In this document: positions 36,697-49,731 of the stretch, in pieces | Layout: each line of letters opens with the position of its first letter | Position numbering within the stretch: the stretch's first letter is position 1 | Position numbers and translations under genes: made by a program | The notes under the pieces: model-generated | The model's database searches: none | Told to the model about the DNA's origin: nothing | Seen by the model: only the letters and a program-made list of their open reading frames with translations | Origin: Todiramphus chloris collaris | Taxonomy: Eukaryota; Chordata; Aves; Coraciiformes; Alcedinidae | Reading direction: 5' to 3' | Assembly: GCA_025345505.1 (NCBI GenBank) | Contig: JANVCC010000073.1 | Coordinates: 5,345,448-5,409,447 of the forward strand | DNA: 64,000 bases

Positions 36697-39641
36697 AAAT
36701 CTGAAACCAATTCCTTATGTAACTGGATATTAGCTTTTATTTTTTTTTATAGATTCCTTCTCCCCTCCCCCCTGTAAAATAGTTAACACCGAGGGAAAAA
36801 GAGGCACTAAATTCTGTACCACTACGTCTCTCTAGCCTGCAGAGTTTGTCACATAGGAAATTTGCTTTATGTGTTGAGTCAGGCTTGTGAAGTTTATGGG
36901 TACATGTTTTTTCTCTTTTTGGTTTGTTTCCCCCTCCTGAATACAGTGGTTGTACATGTGAACAGTGCTCTTCGGCGTATGAAATAGTTGCTGCCATGGA
37001 GGACAGCTAACAGCAGAGCTGAAGGGTGTTTTTATCGGGGAAAAACCAAACCAATTGAGACACTTAGTGCTCCTGGAGCGTTCTTGCTTTTAGATCCCCA
37101 GGATGATTCAGAATCGCTCAGGTGCAGGATGGGGCTGTCTTCTCAATGTCAAGACACCTCTGTCTGTGGTGTGCATTAAAGCACATGAAGGTTATCCAAA
37201 GCAAAGGTGTATTTGGGTATTTTTCCATTTTAGCTGTGGCCTTAATGTTTGAATTGATCTCTGTACGTTCTTTTAGCAGTGTGTAGAAATGTCTTTGAAC
37301 GCGGTTTAATGCGCAGTTGCTCTCATTTTTGCTTGAATCTGGTATTTCCCCAGAGTCTCTGTTTCGAGTGCTTCTTCCCTTCTGTGTCCCTTTACTGATC
37401 ATGGCTTAATTACATTTTAAGTGCCTTCTGTGTTATTGTCTCCACCACCTCAATTAGTTCACCTCCAACTGTGTGAATTTTTTAATAAGGAGGCACAAAA
37501 AATTTCCAGCAGTACAGAACGTGAGCTTTGCTTATCTGCCTGTGACAAGCTTTCCTTCAGGGCACGGAAGAGTTTATAGGGCCACTCTGGGCTAATCTGC
37601 TAGTGCTCTTTTGGTCTGATCTCTTTTTTCTTTGGGTTAGAGTACTCAGAGGCAGTGGAGGCTCCTAACTGTGACTCCTCCCAAGCATCGTTGATCAAGC
37701 AGCTTTGCACAACCAAGAATTATGGTGAGCTCACAGGCTCTGAGTTGGCCATTGCTACAGAATACAAGGTGTGCTGGTTGTGAAGAAGGCTACTGGCGTG
37801 CATCTTCTCTTCCACAAAGAAAATGCAGTTTTTATGGGGAATGCTAATACTGTGGGCAGTTCCTCCTGTGTTTTTCAGCGTGTTAAGATCCAAGCAAATG
37901 ATATAATTTTCTGATTTCCTTTTCAAAATTCGTCTGTCAAAGTTGTTAACAATTTCTAGCTGTCTTGTGTTAGGTATTCAGCCTCCTAACCATCCCAATG
38001 CACATTGACAGTGCAAATATATCCATTTATTTGATGATGAGAAGGGTTTGGCTTCAGTTGTGGATAGTCAACATTACCTGTGATTTGCATCAATATAAAT
38101 TTATTCAAGCCAGTTTTTAAAGGCAAGCCATCACATTTTAATGCTTACCAGTCAGTGACTTGTTACTTCCCAGGCATCAATTATAGGGCTGTGTCTGTAT
38201 GAAAGATAAAAATGCCGTGTGGTTAAATCACAGGCTGGAGTTTTCAAAGTCAGTAACTAGAATACCTGCTGAAATGAGTATTATATATCTAAATAAACAT
38301 CTTAGTGTTATAAAATAATTAGAATTCATCTTCAGAAAAGGCAGGGAAATCAAAAAGGTCTAGAGCTGGCAAAAAAGATAAATGTATCCAAGTGCTCCTA
38401 CCCACATAAAAATACAGGAGTTATTTCTTCGTGTAGTGGCTGTGCTCCCAATGTTTGGGTAGATTTTGATGACAGATCACTGGGACTCAGCACTTGCCTA
38501 AGCGTCACGAAGATGTACAGACGTCTTTTGACTTGGTGTGCTTTGGAATTCTTCTCATGCTTAGGTCCCTCTGGTGCAGCACAGGGACGATGGGGATGCT
38601 TCTCTCTTCTGGAGCTCTACATCGATTCTTGAGATGGAAAATTTTGCAGATACTATATTAAATGCTTAGGAACATCACTATGCTGACACAAATGTCTCAA
38701 GAGTTTCATCTTTCCTCGGATGTGCGTTTTAGGGTAAAATATGTTTTATGAACTGTTTATTTAACTTAAGTTATAATGATGCTGGGGGATGTTGATGTAA
38801 GATTGCCACAGTGGGTTTGCTGGGGATGCACTCCTGGAATGACTCTGCTGCTTTTGCCTGAGTTACTTTGATGCATCTTGGTGGTGTAAAACCAGAAATG
38901 ACCCCATTCTGTAGTCCTGAAACAGAATGTAATGGTTTTCATCATTTGTACAAGTGCTTATAGAAATATAGCATAAAAGAAATGATATCTGGAAATAGGA
39001 GAAAATTAAACAAAGGTCTTGGAAGAAAATTAGTTAGACAGTTGAAGAATGGTAACTGTGATTTTTACATACCAAAAATCAGATGCACAAACACAATTAT
39101 TTCCATTAAATTGTTTTAATATTACTTAAACTGCCGTGGAGCTGACCTTTACGTTTGAACTGCTGTTACTGAAGTCCCTTTGGTAAACTGAACATGTGAA
39201 GAAAGAAGGGAGCAGAAATGGTCAGAATTTTTTGAAGGCAGTTTAATCTCTCATTTCTTGATTAGATGGAACATTTGATGCCAAACCCCTCAGGAGGTTT
39301 TTTTGGGGGTAAGAGGGGTTATTTGACTGACAAGCTGTATCCCCTGTTGACTAATCAAATGGGACGGATGTGCCAAGTTGCTTTTCGTACGTTCTCATTG
39401 ATGCTGGATTGGCAGCTGGGTGTAATTGGATGTGAATGGGAGTGCAGAAGAGGTTGTGCACACTGGCACACTTGCTGTCTTCTTTCTCCCAAGTTTGATC
39501 TGAAGGATGTATTTGTTGGTCTAGGTGATACTTAGCTGTTCAATCTAAATGAAAGAATATGCTGCTTCCATAGGAGATGTTGATTTATTAAGATCATGTA
39601 AGATCATTGTCCACCACATGTAAATTTTTGAAAGATCTGTT

Positions 39642-39681
39642 AAAAAAAAAAAGAAAGGAAAAAAAAGGGGGGGGGGGGGGG
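39642..39681. repeat. Polypurine tract ending in 15 G
   Basis: A 40-nt purine-only stretch on the + strand: A-rich first, then 15 G at 39667-39681. Such tracts are prone to triplex or G-rich structures and to assembly error. Confidence 0.92.
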
Positions 39682-40151
39682 CAAATACCTGCACCTCTAA
39701 TCTGAAACAGGGCAAAGGCAAACTGTTTAGCCGTCCTAAGCTCTAACAGGGCTATCTTGCAGTATGAGTTAATTTGATTACACACTAAAAAGCAGTTAGT
39801 GAATTTATGGGGAAAATGGAATAATTTAGCAGTAAAAAATCAATTTGTGGGTTGGATTTTCAAAATCATGGAAACAAAGTTGGATTTCCAGTTGTATTGT
39901 TGAGGGATAACCCAGTGTCTCCTGAAAACCTCACCTAAGAGATGGTTTTAAAATACTTGATAGCACTCTTACCAAGTTCCACAATAGTGGTCTTGCCAGC
40001 AGTCTGGGCAGCCTGGTCTAGCTTGGACCTCCTTTGATCGGGAGCATGTGCTGTTGACTGCCATAACTCCCAATTTCAGTTCTTTTAAGATCCTACATAT
40101 TCTATACTTAAATTCTTCTATATTTTTGTTTACATATACCTAGTATTTCCC

Positions 40152-40195
40152 ATACATACACGTGTGTGTATATATATGTGTGTGTGTGTGTGCGT
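40152..40195. repeat. (TG)n/(TA)n microsatellite
   Basis: An alternating run, ACACGTGTGTGTATATATAT then TG repeats to TGCGTG. It is a potential Z-DNA former. Confidence 0.92.
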
Positions 40196-40856
40196 GAAAA
40201 AGCAAGAGAAAGAAGTAGAAAACAAGGTACTTTGCAGATGTCAGACATCCCACCAGGAAAACAACAGATGCAAATTTCAAATATTGGCTCCATGAAACAG
40301 TCTCTTTAGCTGTGGCCGATGGGGAGAGGTGTCTGATGTCCTGGGCATTTGTGATGTTGATCCCTGAGACCTGCAGAGGCTGAGCAGCAGCCCGTGTGTG
40401 TCTGCTCGCTGTGACCGGCAGACTTGGTGACACTGACGCTTGGCAAGCTGTAGAAGGTAAAATCAGTAATCAGGAAGAGTTGGGCATTTGTGTTTCTGAA
40501 ATAATATGTAATACTTGTTCTGGCTCATTATGCTCCCTGAATGCTCGAAAATCACAGCAAATAGTTCACCCTTGCAAGCCAGGAGTGTCAGGATTTACCA
40601 AGATACTCAGTCTTGCTGCTGCTGCCTTTTGTCTCTCACTAGCAGCTCTCTCCCTTTTGATTTCTCTTGGCCATTTTCTGCGCTGGATTTCTAGCAGATT
40701 CCTAACAGAAAGGATGAGAATACATATGCTAATCCTGTCTGAGGTTTGCTGGTTTGGAGGAGACCAATTTCTTCTGTTGAATCTCCTCTGCTTCATCTTT
40801 TTCCATGCAGGCCCAGCCACGTGCTTGGGGGTGGTGGAACAGAGAACAAGCAGCAC

Positions 40857-40879
40857 CCTCCTCCTCCTCCTCCTCCTCC
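40857..40879. repeat. (CTC)n trinucleotide microsatellite
   Basis: About seven to eight CTC units inside a moderately GC-rich patch. One frame reads as a proline run by chance. Confidence 0.92.
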
Positions 40880-41542
40880 ACACGCTTTTTGCCCCCATGT
40901 CCTAGTTGCTTTTTAGTTTTCCTAACCCTTCTGCTTGCAGAATAAGTAAAGCCTTCCTTATTTCTGCAACTTTTACTATGACAGAGTAATTGCAGAAGGT
41001 GAAAACCAACATAGATCTGCCATTCACACACCACCTTCGTAGAAAGCTCCTGAGATGAAAACAAAAGCAGTCAGACAGTGTCTCAGGCTCTGCCTTGAAG
41101 GGGAGTGTGATAGCCTGGCTCTGACAGGCTGCCAGGGGGGAGTTGCAGGCTGTGGGGCACTGCTGCCGTGCTCCTGCCCTCCAACCTAGGGCTCAGAGCA
41201 GCTCCTGGCACCTTGCAGCCCAGGAGAGGTTGTTGCTTCTGTTCCCATTGCTTCTGTGATGGCAGCACAGTGGCAGCAGCCGCCGGTCCCTGTGCTCTTG
41301 CACACAAGCCGCTGTTCTCCTGCTTGTTCTGTAAACGTGCGAGGTGATGCTGGGGATGGCCTTGTACATGTCACTCCTTCCTTAAGGAGCTTGTCTCTAG
41401 ATGTTTATACCTTCTCAGTTGCAAATGCTTCCTCCTGTTTTTCAGTATTTTCAGCAGTTTTCCAGCTGGACTCTGAGCGAGTATGACTGTATCAGTGCAC
41501 TCTTGCAGAAGCCTTCCTCTCACATGTGCTGTATTGTAGATG

Positions 41543-41640
41543 TGGCACTTCAGGGCATGGTTTAGTGGTCATGATAATGTTGAGTTGATGGTTGAGCTTG
41601 ATCTTAGATGTCTTTTCCAACCTTAACGATACTACGATAT
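41543..41640 (+). mobile_element. Short CR1 3' tail, sense
   Basis: About 100 bp match the extreme 3' end of a CR1 subfamily: GGCACTTCAGGGCATGGTTT, then TAGTGGTCATGATAATGTTG, and near the end GATGTCTTTTCCAACCTTAA followed by a decayed octamer (ACGATACTACGAT). No ORF2 remains. The extreme 5' truncation is normal for CR1. Confidence 0.85.
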
Positions 41641-42485
41641 CTGAAATAAGTCATTCACTGCAACTGGCACAGGGTGATACAACCTACCTGCCTCCTTTGC
41701 TGTCTGCCCTCCTCCATTCACGTTGCTTCAGAGGAAGAAAAGCTTTGATGCTCATGTATCTTAAGTAATGGTTTGCCTAGAATTTTAAACGAGCAACAAT
41801 TTTGATATTTTTAGAAACAAAAGACATATTTTAAAAATATTTTTTAAACCAAAAGTGTTGGTAGAATTTAGTTTCATATTTCCATCTTAAGTTCTGATAG
41901 AAAGTGGTACCTGTCATGAAACACCCAAGACTAATGTTGGAATAGAAGCGATTCTGCTTTAGATGTAACTGCATGAAGAAATTGCTGCCAGAAAAGCATC
42001 TCGGCGTAGAATTCAAGTTAGTAGGGATATAGCAACAACCTGCGTGTAATTTGAAGAGTGTTGGTATCCAGCTTACGCTCTGTTTAATAATTATGTCAAT
42101 CTTGCTTCTCTTAAGTGCCATACAAACTTTGAAACAAGTTGGAACCACAACATTAACTTTACCTGTTAAGAATTGTAAAACACAAGTACACAAATGACAA
42201 AACTTTTAACTGAAAAGCTATTTTCAGAACCAAGGAACCTCTAAAATTATTGGAAGAAAATTGTAATGCTTTTCTCTTAGAGTTTATGGAAACAGAAAGT
42301 CTTTTTTTTTCCTTGAAAATTCTTGATGTGCTAATAGATTTTTTTTTTTAATATAGAGAATGAAATTTTAATTGAATGCAATGTAAGACAAGCTTTTCCA
42401 AACTCTATTTCAACTGTAGTATTAAAAGAACTTCATTTAGTCTCACAAATGATATTGAGGTTCTTTCTCATCTGCGATAATTGGA

Positions 42486-42499
42486 TTTTTTTTTTTTTT
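42486..42499. repeat. Poly-T tract, 14 nt
   Basis: A homopolymer T run in the large intron. Confidence 0.85.
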
Positions 42500-45205
42500 C
42501 TTCTTGTCTTTAATGGGGTAAAGTTACTGTGGTCATTATTTGAGATTAAGCAGGTTTTCTTTATCAGAAAAGTAGGTTAAATGCTAACTCCTGGCATTTG
42601 CTATGGTTTTCTAACTCTAAAATTCATTAAAGGAGAGATATTTATGAGTACCTGCAATAGAAATTTCTCTTCAACAGAATCTTGTGAATAGAAGTACTGT
42701 ACCTCGTAAAAGCCCACTTTAGGAACCAGAAAGGCTCTAGCCAGCAATACTTAAGATATATTTGAATGTGAAGCATTAAATTCCTAGTCAATCTGATAAT
42801 GACAGTGTTTCTTCCTAAGTTAAACAAAGACCCACTACAGCCACACTGTAGCTCCAGAAGCCTTCTCTCTGATGTCTTGCTAGTTACCCATGGAAAATGA
42901 AAGCTCTAATATAAAAAAATTTCCAGTGATCTACAAAAAGAATATTCCATTTCTGGGGAGAGACAAAGTTTGTGTTCTCATAGGATCAGGATGATTTCTG
43001 AATGATCAGAATTTGAGAAATGCATTTCCCTTATTCGTATTGAATTTAATGGTGATAAAAAGAAAAGTATCTGAGAAGTCCAGGAGCATTTTTAAAAATA
43101 GGTTCAGTCTGCTCCTTCCCTCTTTATTTAGGTTTGAAGAATTAGTCTAAAGAATACACTAGAAAGATACTTGCCACGAGGCATGGGTTGGAACCTCATC
43201 CTCCGGGGAAGGAGTGAGGAGTAGAGAGTTTCTTTCTCTCTCATAAATTTCACAAGCCAGAGAATTTCCTGAAAGCACATCCTCCTTTCCTAATCCCTTA
43301 GCTGCCTGATCTGCACATTTCATGAAACTCCTTAATGTTACAGCAGGCTCTGATTCCTCTTTTATTCCTACTTTATTTGTTATTACTGTTATTTTTAACT
43401 TCTAGCATCTCTGGTGATAACTGGAGATTACTGTGAGAAAATAAGCTACATAGATAAGATAATTCAAGGAAAAGCTGAAATACAGTAAAAGAAAATGTGC
43501 AATACAATGCATTTGACAGACAAGTATAAAAACCTCAAATGCCATCTTTTGTTCGCTTATAGGTATATCACGTTTTAATTAAAATAAATACAATTGAGAA
43601 TCTGTTTTGGACTGTGGTAATAGTGTAATTGGTGATAAGCATGAGATTCCTGAAGTAAATTGTCAGTGCAATACGCTGCTGCAAATTAATTGATTTTTGG
43701 ATGCTTCTTCAATGATTTTTGTACGAATGGTTACCAAAGCGTAATGTCATTGAATTATATCATCCTAGGAAAGACCTGGTTTGTTCTCAACGTGGAAACA
43801 AGAAAGATCTTAGACTAAATGAAATGTGCACACAGAAAGACGTTCACCAAGTTACTTAGCAGGTTGTGTAACAGACGACTTTATGAAGTAGTTTAACATC
43901 TCTGCCCATTTAATTCTCAAGTCCAGCGTACAGCCAGTAAACCATGGTCCTCAGGTGAGAAATGAGAAATTTTCAGGGCCGTTGAACACACCGAATTTAG
44001 CAGAGTGCTCAACAGCCCTCAAAATTTCTCATTTAGGAGGGTGCATATGTATTGCTTCCAGAAGCGCAGATGAACTTCACTTTCCCCACTTGATTTATAT
44101 TTCTTCCTCCCTCCACCCTCCCAGGTCTCTTGTGCCACGAGTAGCTTCTCTGCCTTTTTTCTCATTTTCAGACACGTCCAACACTCTTGCTTATTAAACC
44201 ACTGGCCTAAGTCCAGAATGTGAAACAACATACACAAGTTCACGGTGTAACACTAGAAAATCTCAAACCCTACACCAGCCTCAAAACTGCCTGGTTAGGA
44301 TGTTTTTTTCCCCTACATTCCCATTATCGCTCCTTCAGACATGACCTTGGTAATCAAGGTGACTCTATTCAGGTTAATGTATATTATTTGACTTTCTGAA
44401 ATTCCTTCCAGTATTGTTCAGGATCTTTCCATTCCCAGACTCTGATATTTTTGGTAATTTCAAATAACCTCCAGTGGGAAAGAAGGAGACTGTCCCAAAA
44501 TAAGTACCATGGATTTAAACTTCCAAGGTGTTGGTATTTTCTCCTTACCTTTTGTGTTGCTTAGAATCCTTTATAATAGTTTTACATCTGCAGAGATAGA
44601 ACAATTCATACATTTTCATCTGGAGAATTGATTTTGTGTGCATTTGGGTGGGAAGGATCCTCAGAGTAAGAACCACCTCATACCATGAATCAAGGATAAA
44701 ATACATTTGAGAACCTAAGAGACTTTTAAAATGCACAAGTCAGAGATGCTTAATTAGATGGTAAGAGTTCCTAAAAGGCATGTAATAGCAGCCTATGAAA
44801 CTATTCCAGTTTATAAATACTCTACATTTTTTTCTAGAAGCTCTTTCTCTACTTGAACAGATAGGTTGAGTAAGTAATTTAAATAAGTATTTTTTGCAGT
44901 TCTCTCGTATTAATACAAAATAACATTTTTCCATAAGGGAATAGGAAAATCTGAAAGGAAGGCTCTTTACATACATCTCTGTTCATACACTGGTTTTGTG
45001 GTTCTCTCTTTGGACAGTCTTCTCTTTATTTTAAATGTTTATTTAGCAGAATAAGTATTTATTTACTTTCCCAGTGACTTGTTTGAAATAAGCAATGTTC
45101 TTTGCAAATAGCAACAGTGTGGAAACTCCACAAGTCCGGCAAGTCCACGAAGCTTGCAGAAATACTGAGTTGAAGAGCAGGATCTCCTGGTCTTTTATTT
45201 GTGTA

Positions 45206-45237
45206 ATTTTTTATTATTTTTTTTCTTTTTTTTTTTT
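45206..45237. repeat. T-rich low-complexity tract
   Basis: Runs of T interrupted by single A and C bases, in the large intron. Confidence 0.85.
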
Positions 45238-48200
45238 GCCTGTGCCAGAAAACCAAAAGAGTTGCAGAAGGAGTAGCTGTCCCGCGGTTACTCCTGGCCA
45301 TGCAAAGAAATAGTCCTGAATATGCAGTGGGCTAAATACTTTATATATGCATGAAAATCCTAACTGTAAGTTGTTAACTGCTGGCTAAATTGATGCTGTG
45401 GTAAATAAATATTTGGTCAGCATATCTGGAGATTTCAGCAGCACTCTGTTGGCGAACAAAGTCAGAGCAGTGTTAGAGTTGGCTGCCTCTTGAGCTGCCT
45501 AATTCTTACATCGACACAAACACCTTACATAGGAAAGGTACCACGGGCCAGTGGGGTCAAGCTTCTCTTTAACTGCTCATCTCTGAAGACTTCTTTTTTT
45601 CAGGAAAATTAATTTGCTTAAAGGTGGAAAGGAAGGATCTGTTAATTGAAATGCTGATTTGGTTTTTTTAATACACCCAACCTCCTGTCCTTTTTTTGAT
45701 CATTAGAAATTTGACGTTTCCTTTTACGTCACATTTTGTAAACAGAAATTAATATCAAAGAGGGGTAAAATACTTGTGGTTTTAATGGTCGTGTAATAAC
45801 AGGCTCCATGAGACTCCAGAGCTGACAGTCCTGTCATGATCTTCTATATACATTTATAACTGCAACCTTTTTATTCTCTGTCCACAGTTCATGCAAAAAC
45901 TTGAATTTCCTGTTAATATTTCCTCATTTCTCTGGTGACTGTGTCTTTTTGGTAAGACTAAGTCTGTGATAAATGCACTTGAACTTTATCTCCTTGTTGA
46001 AATAGGTAGTATTTTAGATAACAAAGTTAGAGATGCAGAATAAAAGCAGACACTTTGGGCATTTTGCTTCTCAAAAAAGGCATCCCATGGGAATTAAAAT
46101 ACTGCAAAGGCTTGTATACTTAACAAGTAAACTATTAAGGCACCACACTGTGTTAGACTTCAGTTGAATATGCGTTATCATATTGAACAGGAACTTTCTT
46201 CTGCTCCGCCAAAAAAGAGTTAGCTAAAATATTGACTATGTTAGCTGCTACATTTTGAATTAACATATAGACTGAAGGGTAAATTCTGTGCTAGATTTAC
46301 TGGGATGAATCTTCCCCTTGGCGTACGTGATTGCCAGCAGGGAAAACACGGGCTGCAGGCTGGTAGGGGCAGACATGTGCCTGGAGTGGGCATCCGTGTA
46401 GAGAAGTGCCTCCATCCTTCCTCCCTGAGGACTTGGCACCAGCTGACATGGTTCGAGAAGTTATGAAAGATCTGCAGTTACAGGGAAGTTCCTCCAGTGG
46501 TGAAAATAAGTAGAAATCCACTTTTAAGGGGAAGGAGGTTTAGAAGATGCATCTTGAGATCACAAGGCATAGTTCATTCAACAGAGGCATACTCTAAGAA
46601 CCTTGTGTTGCTGTAGTATTTTACAGAAATCTAAGTTAAAAAATAAGAATAGTACTGATTTTTGGGAGAAGTAGAAAATAAAAGGTACGGGGCAGTTTGA
46701 TTGGAGGCTATTTCTGCAGTGTGGACCTCAGACAAAACTGAGACCAGTATTAAGGCTGATAATTAATCCTGTTGTCTCCCTTATTTCGTGAGGAAAGAAT
46801 TAAGTGTGTTTTTCAATATAAATTGTCCTTGATGTACATCAATAAAGTATCCCCCTTTGGAAGTACCTTCTCATTAGCACTTATGAGCAGCACTAAAGAC
46901 CTGCTAGTGTCTTTAAACACAACTGTCCAAATGTATGAGCCTAATTTACTGTCCTTGAATTTTATATGGTTTTAGCAGCTAAATCTTAATTTTCTTTGAT
47001 AATCTGCTTCTTTAAATGGCAGTATACATTTATTCCTCTTTTTAATGTCACCTGCTAGAGCGTGTGTTAACCGTCATGGATATTTGATGGAGTGGGCAAT
47101 CTGGGCTGTACCTGATGTGTGACAAGCCAGTTTATTGCTAGTTCTGAGCTAATTGCCAGCAAGATTTGGCTTTTAGCTTTCTTTCAGAGCACAAGTGCAG
47201 TACATGGAGTGAGCCTCCTGTCACTTTTTTAGACTAGCTCAGCTCAATTGAGCAGAACTTTAAATCGGCCGTTTCACCGGAAAGCGTTGACTCACCTCTT
47301 TGTTATTTGAAAATGCTTGGTTAGAGGGGTATCCATGACCCCAGTCTACCTGGGCAGTGTAGTCCTTCCCATGGTGGAGTAGAATCAGGCTGCATTTCAT
47401 CACTATCAGGCTCTGGGATAGTAATCTAGGACTGTTGCTGTCTTATTAATTCTTGATTTATGTCCAGGTCCTTTTTGAATTTGGTGAAGAAAAAAATAAG
47501 AACTCGCATGCACCATGTGGATCCCCATTTTGTATGAAGATGATTTTACTCATTTAGTGCAGTCAAAAAAAAAAAAAGTAAAAGTTAGGAAAGTGATGCA
47601 TCTGTGGTGGTTCGGTGTCCAACACCAGTATCTGCGTTCTTTGTGTCATACAATGGTCTGTGTTGTCTGGTTAAACCAAATGTTTGTTTTCTACATAATA
47701 GGTGATTAAAATGATACTTAAAAATAGGGCATTATATGAACAACACTGTACTTTGATCCAGTGACTTTCTGTGAGATTGCCTCTGTGTCTCCATAAGCTA
47801 TGAAAATTTCAGCAAAACAGGACTTCTCTGGAGGCTGAATGTTTTGTGTTTGACATCTTAGCCATAGAGGAAGAAGTAGTTTTTTCCAGGGGCTCTTAGA
47901 GGTTTCAAAGTCTCTCTTGCAAGCATCTGTGTAGGGTTGAGAACCAGAAGCATCCCATCTGCCTTGAAATACTTATCCACCTTCTTTCTACCAATCAGCC
48001 AAGTGCCAGTTTTAAACAGGCCCCGAAGAGCATGAAGAACACTGCATTGTAGTGGCAGAGAAAGTTCAAATGCCAAATATCCCCTCTACTGCAAAAGGTA
48101 TGCAGCTGCTTCCCAGCATTGTGGCTGTTTTATCCAGCCATCCTCTCAAATCTCGTGGTCAGCCTCAAGGTGTTTGAGAGACTTGGAGGACAGAGCTAGT

Positions 48201-49708
48201 GATGGTGGTAGATGGTGCAGCTTCTCAAGTGTAAGGAAGAGATCGAGGCCCCCTGTGAAGAAGGGAAAGGGATCAGAGCAGTGATGGAGCTCTCTGGAGG
48301 GCCACCACCTCTGTCCTGTTGCTCTGAAAGGAGCAGGAACAGTGGTTAGCTGGTGCTGCTGGGATGGGCAGTCACAGCAACAGGGAGACAGGGCGACTTG
48401 CCAAGACTCTTGCATGCGAAAGTGAGGCCATGGCCACCTCTTTCTGTTTGCTGCCCGTTCCCTGAGCTGAAAACTCAGAAGACCTTCAGGAATATTTTGA
48501 TAGCAAATGGAAGATACTCAAAGATAGGTGACTTAAACATTGAGCCACCTCAACATATTCTAGCTTAGCGTTTCATTTGTACAGTTTGGTTGATACCTTC
48601 AAGAAAATACCAGGGCTCTTTGTTGTTTCGGAGAGCATGCTTGAAGTAAGAACCATTCCCCTCACTGCCTGGTAAGTGGATTAGTTTGGTAAATTAAAGC
48701 TTTAGTTAGGATGACAGTTGAAGAGAGTATTTGTCCTCCGTTTCTATCAATGACTCTTGTCTCTAATGTTTCCTTTCTAGAAATTGAAAGAATACCGTAT
48801 GCATGTTTGAGATTGTATTTAGTCTCTCAAGATGGCATCCCGGGTCTGATGTTCAATTAGGGAGTGCAGTTCTGTAATCCTTATTTAATTAGAACTCCTT
48901 GTCTTACTCCCTGGGAGTTGCATTTGTAATTGGCTTCTCACGAGTGAGAATACGCAGAGGCAACCTCAAAGGGAAGCTGTACTTTCCCACTGTCTGGTAC
49001 TTCTCTGTGGTTCCTCGAGACTGTTTTCACTGCATATTCACATTGTGGGTCCTGTCCACCTTCTGTTTGTCCTCGGATTTCTGCTGCCCTACATGAAGGA
49101 TTGAGCACTGTACAACTCTTTAAGATCTCTGATGGCTTGGTGTCACGAGATGGTACTTGTACAGTCCGAGTAGTCACTGCTCTTCTAGGAAGTTCCTGTA
49201 GGTCACCAGCACTGGAGAACCAAAACCCACTGGTGTGAATATGCAAGGACAGCACTCTCAAGGAGCGAGCCAGTGGTAAGTACCCTTTCTTTTTTTGTTT
49301 TCTGTGATTAACCGAATATATCAAATGTTATTTTCCAAATTTTGTAGGCTTTACCTGTGACCAAGAAGTACTGAGATTGAGTTTAGAGCTGTTGCCTTTC
49401 TGTCAAAAACTAAGAAAGTATCTATATTTATAAGTGCTCATTTCAGCTGTAAATTGATGTACTGCTGTCAGTGTGCAGGTGCGTACGTATGTTTGAGCTG
49501 CAGTATATGTTTCTATCAGACAAAAAGGCACAGTTACAGTGCAGTATGATCCATTTCACAGAATTGCACTTTTTTAGTCGTATTATAGCAGGTTAGATAG
49601 AGTCACTGACCAAAAAAAGTCTTCTAATAGTATTAACAAGGTTAATTCTCAAAACAGATTCTCTGAAAGAAAACCAAAAGTATATTGTGTTTCGCTTCTA
49701 AATTTTGT

Positions 49709-49731
49709 TCCTGAACTTTTGTTTTTTCCAG
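49709..49731 (+). other. TENM1: Splice acceptor before TENM1 residue 73
   Basis: The tract TTGTTTTTTCCAG ends in AG at 49730-49731. Candidate branch adenines are near 49701 (TTCTAAAT) and 49714 (CTGAAC). Using this site gives an in-frame join with the exon that ends at 19995. Confidence 0.92.

Larger units (their letters stand above)
23276..41542 (+). other. TENM1: TENM1 intron, middle
   Basis: About 18 kb of intron with no recognisable exon and no clear interspersed repeat. It contains an A/C-rich patch (about 23400-23475), the 29-bp tandem repeat, a region of loosely repeated CTGG(C/T)AA(G/A) motifs (about 24985-25660), the GAAGTGAAA repeat, the perfect inverted repeat at 32560 and several microsatellites. 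The patch at about 40350-41400 is more GC-rich than its surroundings but lacks CpG-island character. The 169-codon frame at 40396-40905 has no known domain. Confidence 0.8.
41641..49708 (+). other. TENM1: TENM1 intron, end
   Basis: AT-rich intron up to the second coding exon. Only T-rich tracts and chance frames are seen; the 128-codon frame at 48938-49324 on the - strand is unrecognised. Confidence 0.85.

Noticed and set aside
40000..40040. GGGCAGCCTGGTCTAGC, considered as a CR1 remnant.
   Set aside because: A match of about 17 bp to CR1 wording is too short to support without an alignment.
40396..40905. A 169-codon open frame, with a proline-run frame (PPPPPPPPHA) over the CTC repeat at 40857 that superficially resembles the TENM1 proline-rich segment.
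   Set aside because: The proline run comes from a trinucleotide microsatellite, its flanks do not match TENM1, and it lies between two exons that already join in the correct order and phase. The 169-codon frame has no domain I recognise.
46448..46465. GGTTCGAGAAG, considered as a tRNA or SINE B box.
   Set aside because: The required final C is missing, and there is no A box or cloverleaf around it.
48938..49324. A 128-codon frame on the - strand.
   Set aside because: No recognisable domain or composition bias; consistent with chance in a 30 kb intron.
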